From JBIIUJ01 sp044340025 (lineage in GTDB: Bacteria > Pseudomonadota > Alphaproteobacteria > Caulobacterales > Aquidulcibacteraceae), in contig JBIIUJ010000111.1 of assembly GCA_044340025.1 (NCBI GenBank), forward strand, positions 1 to 8,873: a stretch of DNA of 8,873 nucleotides. Direction: 5' to 3'. Under the pieces are notes generated by a model. The model did not search any database and was not told the origin of the DNA. It worked only from the letters and a program-made list of their open reading frames with translations. Below, piece after piece: positions 1 through 5,931 of the stretch; position 1 is the first letter of the stretch, and each line of letters begins with the position of its first letter. The position numbers were made by a program, and so were the translations under genes.

Positions 1-2
1 GG

Positions 3-179
3 GCAGGGCTGGTTGAGTCCAACGCCGAAGCCAAACGTCAGGCGAAAGCCGGCGCGCTGAAGATCGACGACGCCGGCGTGGCCGACGCCACCGCCCGGCT
101 AGACCTGTCGGCCCGGCCGAACGGGGAGGCCAAGCTCTCGCTCGGCAGGAAGCGGCACGTGCTGGTGCGGGCGGTCTGA
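3..179 (+). CDS. tyrS: Tyrosyl-tRNA synthetase, C-terminal S4 domain (partial, 5' end off window)
   Basis: An open frame enters from the left edge in frame 3 and ends at TGA 177-179, giving the last 58 residues of a protein. The peptide starts AGLVESNAEAKRQAKAG and ends KLSLGRKRHVLVRAV. This matches the C-terminal S4-type RNA-binding domain of bacterial TyrRS, which has an 'AGLV-S-EA+RQ' helix followed by a 'KLSLG+K+HVL' end strand. TyrRS charges tRNA-Tyr in the cytoplasm; its S4 domain binds the tRNA. The catalytic Rossmann domain with HIGH and KMSKS lies outside the window, so the assignment rests on the S4 tail alone; another S4-domain protein is the main alternative. The gene converges on pheT with only 12 bases between the two stop codons. 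Confidence 0.82.
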   Translation, partial: AGLVESNAEAKRQAKAGALKIDDAGVADATARLDLSARPNGEAKLSLGRKRHVLVRAV

Positions 180-183
180 GGCC

Positions 184-205
184 GCCTGCGCCTAGCCGCG
201 CAGGC
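184..205. terminator. Hairpin between convergent tyrS and pheT, possible bidirectional terminator
   Basis: Positions 184-191 (GCCTGCGC) and 198-205 (GCGCAGGC) are perfect 8-bp inverted repeats around a 6-base loop that contains the pheT TAG stop. The stem sits in and beside the 12-base gap between the convergent stops, where a shared terminator is expected. Neither strand shows a T-tract after the stem, so it is not a classical intrinsic terminator. It may only stabilise the 3' ends or slow polymerase. Confidence 0.4.
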
Positions 206-2576
206 TCGCGCCCTGCTTGGCGGCAGCCGCGATGATACGGCGGGAGAGATCCTCGATCTCGGCATCGGTCAGCGTCTTGTCCCGGGGCTGGATCGTGGCC
301 TGCAGCGCGATCGAGACCTGGCCGTCGGGCACGCCCTTGCCGGCATAGACGTCAAACACCGAGACACCGGCGATCAGCGCCTTGTCGGCGTTGGCGATAG
401 CGCGGGCAAGCTCGCCCGCCGGGCGATCCGCCGGCAGCAGGAAGGCGAAGTCACGCGTCAGCGGCTGGAGCGCGCTCAGCGCCAGACGCCCCTTTGCCTT
501 GCCGGCCTTCGCCTTGGCTTGAGGCAGTGTATCCAGCGTGATTTCAAAGCCATAGACCGGCCCCGCCACGCCCATCGCCTTCAGCACGCGCGGGTGCAGG
601 GCGCCAAACTCCGCCAGGATCGTCTTCGGTCCCAGCCGCAGCGTGCCGGACTGGCCCGGATGCCACCAGCCGCGCGCGCCCTGCGTCGTCTGAAGGCTGG
701 CCACAGGCGCGCCGAGCGCCTCCAGGATGGCAAGCACGTCTGCCTTTACAGTGAAGACGTCCGGCGCAGCGGTCCCCGCCCAGTGCCGGGCCTCCCCGCG
801 CACGACGCCGGCGGCGGCCGTCGCCTGATCGGCGGGCGTATCCCCGGCATAGATCGGGCCCACCTCGAACAGCGCAGTCTCTGCAAAGCCGCGGTCGGCG
901 TTGCGCTGGCCAGCCAGCAGCAGATGGATCAGCGCGCTGGGGCGCATGCAGTCGAGATCGCTCGCGATCGGATTGGCAAGCACCAACGCGTCTGCCCCGC
1001 CGCCGAACAGGGCGGCCAGCCGGCGCTCGCAGAAGCTCCAGGTGACAGCCTCCTGATAGCCAAGCCCGGCGATGGCGCGCCGCGCAATGCGCGCACGGTT
1101 CTGGGCCGGCGTCAGCACGCCAGCCTTCCAGCCTGAAACCTCGGGCAGTTTCTCCTGCGGCAGCCGATCGAAGCCCGCGATCCGGGCCACATCCTCCACA
1201 AGGTCGGCCGGACCCTCCACATCGCGCCGCCAACTGGGCACGGCCACGATGCGCACGCCTTCGCCCGCCGGTTGCGGATCAAACCCCAACGCCTTGAGAA
1301 TAGTGTCTATTTCGGCCTCGGGAAGATCAAGCCCCGTGAGCCTGGAAACCTCCGAAAGCCGGAACGTCACGGGCGGACGGCCCGCGGGCGCAGCGCCGGC
1401 GACGGCGATCTCGCTCGCCTCCCCGCCGCAGATCTCCAGGATCAGCCGGGTCGCCAGCTCCAGCCCGTCCAGCACAAAGCCGGGGTCCACCCCGCGCTCG
1501 AAGCGATATTTGGCGTCGGAATTGATGCCCGTCGCCCGGCCGGTCTGGAACGTGCGCAGGGGATCAAACCAGGCGCTCTCGATGAAGACATAGGTGGTGG
1601 CCTCGGTGCAGCCCGACGCCTCGCCGCCCATCACCCCGGCAAGGCCCAGAACGCCGGCGTCATCGGCGATCACGCACATCTCCGGCCCGACCGCATAGGT
1701 CTTGCCGTCGAGCGCGGCGAAACTCTCCCCCGCCTGGGCGAGCCGCGCGCTGATCGTGCCGGAAATCCGGTCTGCATCAAAGACATGCAGCGGGCGGGCG
1801 CGATCAAAACAGAGCAGGTTGGTCACATCCACCAGCGCATTGATCGGGCGCAGGCCGATGCTTTTCAGCCGCTGCTGCAGCCAATCCGGGCTGGGGCCGT
1901 TCTTCACCCCGGCAATGAGGCGGCCAGCAAACATCGGGCAGGCGTCGGCCGCCGCGATGCGGATCGGGATCGGGCAGGCAAAGCCGCCCGGAACCGGGGC
2001 GACCGAAAGGTCCTTCAGCGTTCCCAGACCAGCCGCCGCAAGCTCGCGCGCGATGCCGGCCACGCCCAGCCAGTCCGGCCGGTTGGGCGTGACCTCGAAG
2101 TCGATCACAGCATCGCCAAGGCCGAGCGCTTCCGCCGCCGGGGCGCCGACGGGCAACGAATCGGGGAGCTCCAGGATGCCGTTCGAGTCCGAATTCAGTT
2201 CCAATTCAGCGCCGGAACAGAGCATGCCATTGGACACCACGCCGCGCACGGCGCGCGGCTCCAGCGTGATGCCGCTGCCGGGGATGAAGGTTCCAAGCGG
2301 GGCGTAAATGGTGGTGAGGCCGGGCCGGGCGTTTGGCGCTCCGCACACGATCTCCTTGCGACCGTCCTTCGTGTCGACCTGACAGACGCGCAGGCGGTCA
2401 GCGTTGGGGTGCTGAACCGCCTCCACGATCTTCGCCACCGAGAAGCCGGCGAGCTTTTCGGCATGGTTGTCGACATGCTCCACTTCGAGGCCCGCCATCG
2501 TCATGGCGTCCAGGATCTGGGGCAATGTCGCATCGGTCTGGAGGTGGTCCTTCAGCCAGGAGAGCGTGAATTTCAT
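192..2576 (-). CDS. pheT: Phenylalanyl-tRNA synthetase beta subunit
   Basis: The 794-residue protein has the normal length and domain order of bacterial PheRS beta. There is a tRNA-binding OB-fold at about 41-150 (HPNADRLRVCQVD), then the B3/B4 editing domain at about 213-383. Next come the B5 domain at about 402-474 (VPSWRRDVEGPADLVEDVAR) and a C-terminal FDX-ACB anticodon-binding domain at about 700-794 (LTRDFAFLLP). His264 in RPLHVFDAD and Glu333 in FIESAWFDP fall where the E. coli editing residues lie, so hydrolysis of mischarged Tyr-tRNA-Phe is probably retained. With PheS it forms the alpha2-beta2 enzyme. I chose ATG 2574-2576 (MKFTLSWLKDHL) because it matches the family start. An in-frame GTG three codons upstream is possible but less likely. 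The ATG overlaps the upstream gene's stop as ATGA, which suggests translational coupling to the VOC-ASCH gene rather than directly to pheS. Confidence 0.97.
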   Translation of the reverse strand: MKFTLSWLKDHLQTDATLPQILDAMTMAGLEVEHVDNHAEKLAGFSVAKIVEAVQHPNADRLRVCQVDTKDGRKEIVCGAPNARPGLTTIYAPLGTFIPGSGITLEPRAVRGVVSNGMLCSGAELELNSDSNGILELPDSLPVGAPAAEALGLGDAVIDFEVTPNRPDWLGVAGIARELAAAGLGTLKDLSVAPVPGGFACPIPIRIAAADACPMFAGRLIAGVKNGPSPDWLQQRLKSIGLRPINALVDVTNLLCFDRARPLHVFDADRISGTISARLAQAGESFAALDGKTYAVGPEMCVIADDAGVLGLAGVMGGEASGCTEATTYVFIESAWFDPLRTFQTGRATGINSDAKYRFERGVDPGFVLDGLELATRLILEICGGEASEIAVAGAAPAGRPPVTFRLSEVSRLTGLDLPEAEIDTILKALGFDPQPAGEGVRIVAVPSWRRDVEGPADLVEDVARIAGFDRLPQEKLPEVSGWKAGVLTPAQNRARIARRAIAGLGYQEAVTWSFCERRLAALFGGGADALVLANPIASDLDCMRPSALIHLLLAGQRNADRGFAETALFEVGPIYAGDTPADQATAAAGVVRGEARHWAGTAAPDVFTVKADVLAILEALGAPVASLQTTQGARGWWHPGQSGTLRLGPKTILAEFGALHPRVLKAMGVAGPVYGFEITLDTLPQAKAKAGKAKGRLALSALQPLTRDFAFLLPADRPAGELARAIANADKALIAGVSVFDVYAGKGVPDGQVSIALQATIQPRDKTLTDAEIEDLSRRIIAAAAKQGASLRG

Positions 2577-3463
2577 CGGGTCCACTCGTGATCGTCGGGC
2601 CGCGCGTGGGCGGCGATATAGGCAGGGGCCTCGGCGCGCTCGGCCCGCACATGGGCAGGCGCGGCGGCGGCGAAGTCGGGGTCGATCAGGTCAACCATGC
2701 GGAAGGTCTCCGCCCAGATCAGGCGATCCGGGCGAAAGCCTCCGGGCTGGACCTCTTCAAACCACTTGCGATGGGCGGCCCGCCAGAAGGCAAGCGACCC
2801 ATCGCCCTCGCCCTCCTCGGCCGCGAAGGCGGCGTCGATATCGGCGAGCCTGCGCTTCTCGTAGGTCAGCGTCTCGATCACGCAGACCGGGCGGCGCGCG
2901 CCGTCCACCACCACATGGCGCTCGCCGGGCGCGCTTTCGGGCGGCTCGTCGCCCGAGCCCACAGTCGCGCGCTTCACACCGGCGACCACCAGCGCGGCGA
3001 GACGATTGGCCATCTCCGGCCCCGATCCGAAGAAGAAATGATTCAGCCCGTCCCATGGCTCGGCCGGCCGGTTGATCACAGCACACAGTTTGTTGCCCGT
3101 GGGATCGCGCAGATAGGCGGCGTAATACTCGGGATGGTAGTCACGAAGGCCCGGCGGCCCCTCGCACGCCGCTCCCGCCTTCAGCGCGGCGGCATGGAAG
3201 GCGCGCACCGCAAAGCGCGAGGGGGCCGCGAGCGCGATCGTCACGCCATTGCCTGCGCTTGCGGGCTGGCCATCAAGCGGCCGGCAGACCCAGAAGCCCT
3301 GCCCGCGCAGCACGTCCTTGCCCGGCGGACCATAAGCAAGCCAGCCCTCCGCAAGGTCGCAATAGGCCCGCTGAAGCCCCAGCTCCGGCAGGCAGGCGTC
3401 ATAGAAGGCCTGCGCCTCGGTAAGGTCGCGCGCGCCGACGGTGGCGTGGTTGAAGAGGGTCAT
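2573..3463 (-). CDS. VOC (glyoxalase-like) and ASCH domain fusion protein
   Basis: One uninterrupted 296-residue frame holds two recognisable domains. Residues 1-132 are a VOC/glyoxalase-bleomycin-resistance fold: FNHATVGARDL at the N-terminus, then APSRFAVRAFHAAALKAG and YYAAYLRDPTGNKL. Residues about 141-260 are an ASCH domain: GVKRAT at 162-167, VCVIET at 193-198, AAEEGEGDGSLAFWRAAH around 214-231 and a final AETFRMV strand. An Ala/Arg-rich tail follows. ASCH proteins have a PUA-like fold. Characterised members cleave N4-acetylcytidine (E. coli YqfB) or RNA, and the Lys-Thr pair of the GxKxxT motif (Lys164, Thr167) is present. The VOC half lacks the usual C-terminal Glu metal ligand (Cys127 instead). 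The substrate is unknown. The gene sits between pheS and pheT and overlaps pheT by ATGA. No Shine-Dalgarno is visible before the ATG at 3461-3463, and the composite repeat lies just upstream. Confidence 0.88.
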   Translation of the reverse strand: MTLFNHATVGARDLTEAQAFYDACLPELGLQRAYCDLAEGWLAYGPPGKDVLRGQGFWVCRPLDGQPASAGNGVTIALAAPSRFAVRAFHAAALKAGAACEGPPGLRDYHPEYYAAYLRDPTGNKLCAVINRPAEPWDGLNHFFFGSGPEMANRLAALVVAGVKRATVGSGDEPPESAPGERHVVVDGARRPVCVIETLTYEKRRLADIDAAFAAEEGEGDGSLAFWRAAHRKWFEEVQPGGFRPDRLIWAETFRMVDLIDPDFAAAAPAHVRAERAEAPAYIAAHARPDDHEWTR

Positions 3464-3485
3464 TGGAGCGGCTGCACGGCTTTTG

Positions 3486-3618
3486 CTCCCCCGCGCTGCG
3501 GGGGAGCTGTCAGCGCAGCTGACTGAGGGGGCGTTTCACCGCCCCGCCCGGTCGAGAGCGACCAAACTCCCCCTCCACCACGCTGCGCGCGGTCCCCCTC
3601 CCCCGCAGCGCGGGGGAG
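3486..3618. repeat. Composite intergenic inverted-repeat element (REP/MITE-like)
   Basis: Positions 3486-3506 and 3598-3618 are perfect 21-base inverted copies of each other. Each copy is itself a hairpin (CTCCCCC, 7-base loop, GGGGGAG). Inside the pair lie further stems: GTCAGC/GCTGAC at 3509-3523, GGGGCG/CGCCCC at 3528-3545 and GGTCG/CGACC at 3550-3563. A degenerate counterpart of the 3509-3523 stem lies near 3578-3593. The element is therefore a near-symmetric head-to-head pair of one unit, each running hairpin, small hairpin, G5 tract, around a centre at about 3532-3566. It fills most of the spacer between pheS and the VOC-ASCH gene and has no coding capacity. It resembles dispersed GC-rich hairpin repeats I know from alphaproteobacterial intergenic regions; copy number cannot be judged here. 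Confidence 0.8.
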
Positions 3619-3644
3619 GAAAGACGATCTCGAAGCATCCGCAC

Positions 3645-4718
3645 TCACGACAGCCCCGTCGCCAGATTGGGCTGGATCAGCGGATCGAAGCCGTAATGGG
3701 CAAGCCAGCGCGTGTCGGCGGCGAAAAAGTCCCGCAGGTCCGGCGCGCCATATTTCAGCATCGCCAGCCGGTCGATCCCCATGCCGAAGGCAAAGCCCTG
3801 CCATTCCTCGGGGTCGAGGCCGCAAGCCGTGAGCACATTGGGATGAACCATGCCGCAGCCAAGGATCTCCAGCCAATCCTCGCCCTGCCCGATCCTGATC
3901 TCGCCGCCGGAGCGGTCGCAGCGGATGTCCATCTCGGCGCTCGGCTCGGTGAAAGGGAAATGGTGCGGGCGAAAGCGCGCCTGAACCTCGTCCACCTCGA
4001 AAAACAGGCGCAGCGCCTCCACGAGGCAGCCCTTGAGGTGGCCCATATGCACGCCCTTGTCGATCACCAGCCCCTCGATCTGATGAAACATCGGCGTGTG
4101 GGTCTGGTCTGAGTCACAGCGATAGGTCCGCCCGGGGATCGCCACCCGGATCGGCGGCTTCTGGCTCATCATGGTGCGGATCTGCACCGGGCTCGTGTGG
4201 GTGCGCAGCAGCATGCGCGAGCCATCCTCCTTCGGGCCGAAGAAGAAGGTGTCGTGCATGTCGCGCGCGGGGTGCTTGGGCGGGAAGTTCAGCGCGGTGA
4301 AATTGTGAAAATCGTCCTCGATGTCCGGGCCTTCGGCGAGCGCGAAGCCCATGGAGGCGAAGATGGCGAGGAGTTCCTCCGTCACCTGGCTGACGGGGTG
4401 GATCCGTCCGCGCCGGGCCGGCCGGGGCGGGAGGGTCACGTCCACCCGCTCGGCATGCAGGCGCGCCTCGAGCGCGGCCTCCTCCAGCGCGGCCTTCTTT
4501 TCGGTGATCGCAGCGGCAAGCCTGTCGCGCAGACCATTGAGCTTCGGCCCGGCGATCTGGCGCTCCTCGGGGCTCATGGCGCCGAGCGTCTTGAGCTGCT
4601 CGCTGACCACGCCCTTCTTGCCAAGCGCGGCCACGCGTAGCGTCTCCAGCGCCGCTTCGTCAGAAGCGACGCCGAGTTGCGCCATCAGATCGGATTCAAG
4701 CTGGTCGAGGTTGGTCAT
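3645..4718 (-). CDS. pheS: Phenylalanyl-tRNA synthetase alpha subunit
   Basis: The 357-residue protein is full length for bacterial PheRS alpha, the catalytic subunit that activates Phe and joins it to tRNA-Phe. Residues 1-100 form the N-terminal coiled-coil tRNA-binding arm. The class II catalytic core follows: motif 1 from HPVSQVTEEL (107-116), motif 2 from LRTHTSPVQIRTM to GRTYRCDSDQTHTPMFHQIEG (171-216), and motif 3 with GFAFGMGIDRLAMLKYG (308-324). The FTEPSAEMD Phe-site motif is at 256-264. The Ala of FAFG that limits the size of the amino-acid pocket is conserved. I chose ATG 4716-4718 (MTNLDQLESDL) because it matches family N-termini. An in-frame GTG at 4779-4781 overlaps the NYN stop as GTGA and would add 21 residues unlike the family. 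The chosen ATG has no visible Shine-Dalgarno and abuts a hairpin at 4719-4740. Confidence 0.97.
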   Translation of the reverse strand: MTNLDQLESDLMAQLGVASDEAALETLRVAALGKKGVVSEQLKTLGAMSPEERQIAGPKLNGLRDRLAAAITEKKAALEEAALEARLHAERVDVTLPPRPARRGRIHPVSQVTEELLAIFASMGFALAEGPDIEDDFHNFTALNFPPKHPARDMHDTFFFGPKEDGSRMLLRTHTSPVQIRTMMSQKPPIRVAIPGRTYRCDSDQTHTPMFHQIEGLVIDKGVHMGHLKGCLVEALRLFFEVDEVQARFRPHHFPFTEPSAEMDIRCDRSGGEIRIGQGEDWLEILGCGMVHPNVLTACGLDPEEWQGFAFGMGIDRLAMLKYGAPDLRDFFAADTRWLAHYGFDPLIQPNLATGLS

Positions 4719-4740
4719 AGCGGGCGGGTCTATGCCCGCT
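4719..4740 (-). promoter_or_regulatory. Stem-loop directly 5' of the pheS start codon
   Basis: On the minus strand AGCGGGC (4740-4734) and GCCCGCT (4725-4719) form a perfect 7-bp stem with an 8-base loop. The 3' arm touches the pheS ATG at 4718. In RNA this stem would cover the ribosome-binding region. It could lower pheS initiation unless opened by ribosomes reading through from the NYN gene or from the alternative GTG at 4781. The structure is seen in the sequence; the regulatory role is inferred. Confidence 0.4.
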
Positions 4741-4777
4741 TGATTGACCGATGGAAAGGGAGAGCCTTCGTGCAAAC

Positions 4778-5407
4778 TCACCAGCGCGCGGGCTTTCGGA
4801 AGGCGCCTTTCTCGTCGGCCATGAGCGTCGGAAACTGGGACGCCGCCAGCGCCCAGGGTCGGATTTGCTTGAGGAAGCTCGCCAGCGGCCGCAATGATGC
4901 GCTTGTGGTCTTGTGCGGATTCAGCAAGCCGACAGTCTTCCCGAATCGCTCTTTCACAAGGCGCACCGGCGTGGCGAGATCGCTATCGTTGCTGATGAGA
5001 ACGGCGACATCGAACTGATCGTCGAATGCATCCATCAGCAATTGGGTTGCGAGGTTGACGTCTGACCCCTTCTCCTCGGTCTTCACGACGCGCCGGGCGG
5101 TATAGACGCCCCGTGCCCAATCCGCAGCGTCTGGCATGGTGACGTCGTGAGACAGGAAGTGCCCCAAGTGTATCTGGACCTGAGGATTGGTCCGAAGCGC
5201 CCGAAGGTAGGTTTGCTGACGCGTCGTCTGGCCCGGATCGCCGGGCCGCGCAGCAACCATCGCTGTAAAGTAATGTATAGACACAATCTTGTTTTCTGGG
5301 CGTAGAAGCCGCAGACATAAAGCGGTCAAGTCAAGCCAGCGAAAGGCGGTTCCTTTCAGGCACCCATAGTAGAGATTGAAGCCATCGACGTACACGCACG
5401 TGCGCAT
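4778..5407 (-). CDS. NYN-domain (LabA/DUF88-like, PIN-fold) putative ribonuclease
   Basis: The 209-residue protein has the acidic motifs of NYN nucleases: VYVDGFNLYYG at 6-16 (Asp8, Asn11), EEKGSDVNLATQLLMDAF at 111-128 (Asp116) and ISNDSDLATPVRL at 138-150 (Asp141, Asp143). The C-terminus ends LAASQFPTLMADEKGAFRKP, which I recognise from a widespread NYN subfamily. NYN domains are PIN-like metal-dependent nucleases predicted to cut RNA. The target here is unknown. There is no signal peptide or membrane segment. I chose ATG 5405-5407 because MRTCVYVDGFNLYY gives the family start; the in-frame TTG at 5428 lies inside the terminator stem. Only a weak GAG precedes the ATG. G+C is about 58% by hand count over 4861-5400, clearly below two 60-base pheT blocks counted at 73% and 80%. 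This and its place between rplT and pheS suggest a later insertion into a conserved cluster. Confidence 0.88.
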   Translation of the reverse strand: MRTCVYVDGFNLYYGCLKGTAFRWLDLTALCLRLLRPENKIVSIHYFTAMVAARPGDPGQTTRQQTYLRALRTNPQVQIHLGHFLSHDVTMPDAADWARGVYTARRVVKTEEKGSDVNLATQLLMDAFDDQFDVAVLISNDSDLATPVRLVKERFGKTVGLLNPHKTTSASLRPLASFLKQIRPWALAASQFPTLMADEKGAFRKPARW

Positions 5408-5419
5408 GGAAAACTCGAC

Positions 5420-5452
5420 AAAAAGCAACGGCGGCCCCGAGGGAGCCGCCGT
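5420..5452 (-). terminator. Rho-independent terminator (attenuator candidate) between rplT and the NYN gene
   Basis: On the minus strand ACGGCGGC (5452-5445) and GCCGCCGT (5435-5428) form a perfect 8-bp GC-rich stem with a 9-base loop, followed by TGCTTTTTG. This is the clearest intrinsic terminator in the window and would end the infC-rpmI-rplT transcript. It also lies downstream of the 5491-5518 promoter and only about 12 bases before the NYN start codon. Any transcript feeding NYN-pheS from upstream must therefore pass it. Confidence 0.8.
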
Positions 5453-5455
5453 GCA

Positions 5456-5477
5456 CCTTGGCCCCGAAGCGCCAAGG
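5456..5477 (-). promoter_or_regulatory. Leader hairpin upstream of the terminator
   Basis: On the minus strand CCTTGGC (5477-5471) and GCCAAGG (5462-5456) pair perfectly over 7 bp around loop GCTTCGGG, which can hold a UUCG tetraloop. The stem lies between the likely transcription start near 5484 and the terminator stem at 5452. The two hairpins are separated by only 3 bases. Its position is like that of the first stem of an attenuator, but I find no clear mutually exclusive antiterminator pairing. Confidence 0.45.
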
Positions 5478-5490
5478 GGGATATTTCTCG

Positions 5491-5518
5491 ATCATAGGGC
5501 CGGGCCGTCGGGTGTCAA
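5491..5518 (-). promoter_or_regulatory. Near-consensus sigma-70 promoter for the NYN-pheS-VOC/ASCH-pheT operon
   Basis: On the minus strand a perfect -35 box TTGACA (5518-5513) is separated by 16 bases from TATGAT (5496-5491), which matches the -10 consensus at five of six positions. The expected start is near 5484, giving a leader of about 77 bases to the NYN ATG. It is the best promoter match I found in the window and lies wholly between genes, 44 bases after the rplT stop. Everything transcribed from it meets the leader hairpin and the terminator at once. Confidence 0.7.
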
Positions 5519-5562
5519 TCAGAGCGGGACTCTGCCCGCGCCTCGACCTTCACCCGTCAAGC

Positions 5563-5919
5563 TCAGGCCAACGCTGCGCGCGCCTTCTCCACCAGGGCGC
5601 CAAAGGCCTGGGGCTCGAACATCGCGAGATCGGCCATGACCTTGCGGTCCACCTCGATGCCGGCCTTGGAGAGGCCGTCGATGAAGCGGGAATAGGTCAT
5701 CTCGTGCTCGCGCACGGCGGCGTTGATCCGCTGAATCCAGAGAGCGCGGAAGGTGCGCTTCTTGGCCTTGCGGTCGCGATAGGCGTATTGCCCCGCGCGC
5801 CAGACGGCGGCGGTGGCGGTGCGGATCGTGTTCTTGCGGCGGCCATAATAGCCCTTCGCCTGATCCAGGATCTTCTTGCGGCGGGCGCGGGTCTCTTTCC
5901 CGGCTTTAACGCGTGCCAT
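5563..5919 (-). CDS. rplT: 50S ribosomal protein L20
   Basis: The 118-residue basic protein is the normal length for bacterial L20. It carries the family's N-terminal sequence MARVKAGKETRARRKKIL, followed by AKGYYGRRKNTIRTA and YRDRKAKKRTFRALWIQRIN. L20 binds 23S rRNA early in assembly of the large subunit; in E. coli it also represses its own operon. The start at ATG 5917-5919 is supported by GAGGAG at 5928-5933, 8 bases upstream, which overlaps the rpmI stop. Only 12 bases separate rpmI from rplT, so the two are one transcription unit. A clear terminator follows about 110 bases downstream. Confidence 0.98.
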   Translation of the reverse strand: MARVKAGKETRARRKKILDQAKGYYGRRKNTIRTATAAVWRAGQYAYRDRKAKKRTFRALWIQRINAAVREHEMTYSRFIDGLSKAGIEVDRKVMADLAMFEPQAFGALVEKARAALA

Positions 5920-5931
5920 GGGTCAGTCTCC

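Noticed and set aside
1272..2591. Long plus-strand open frame of 439 codons opposite pheT
   Set aside because: It lies fully antisense to a certain pheT. Its translation is Arg/Gly/Ala/His-rich with no recognisable domain, which is typical of the mirror frame of a high-GC gene.
2588..3526. Plus-strand open frame of 312 codons opposite the VOC-ASCH gene
   Set aside because: The opposite strand encodes two clear domains, while this frame has no family signature and runs into the repeat element.
5408..5428. TTG at 5426-5428 as the NYN start
   Set aside because: It lies at the base of the terminator stem and adds seven residues not seen in the family. The ATG at 5407 fits the VDGFNLYY start.
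5335..5495. Small minus-strand ORF from the ATG inside TATGAT, considered as a pheM-like leader peptide
   Set aside because: Its ATG lies within the -10 box and upstream of the expected RNA start. It has no ribosome-binding site, and its two Phe codons fall in or after the terminator T-tract rather than before it.
5524..5539. 5-bp stem GCGGG/CCCGC just after rplT
   Set aside because: It is short with no T-tract, and a much stronger terminator lies downstream, so I did not call it a separate feature.
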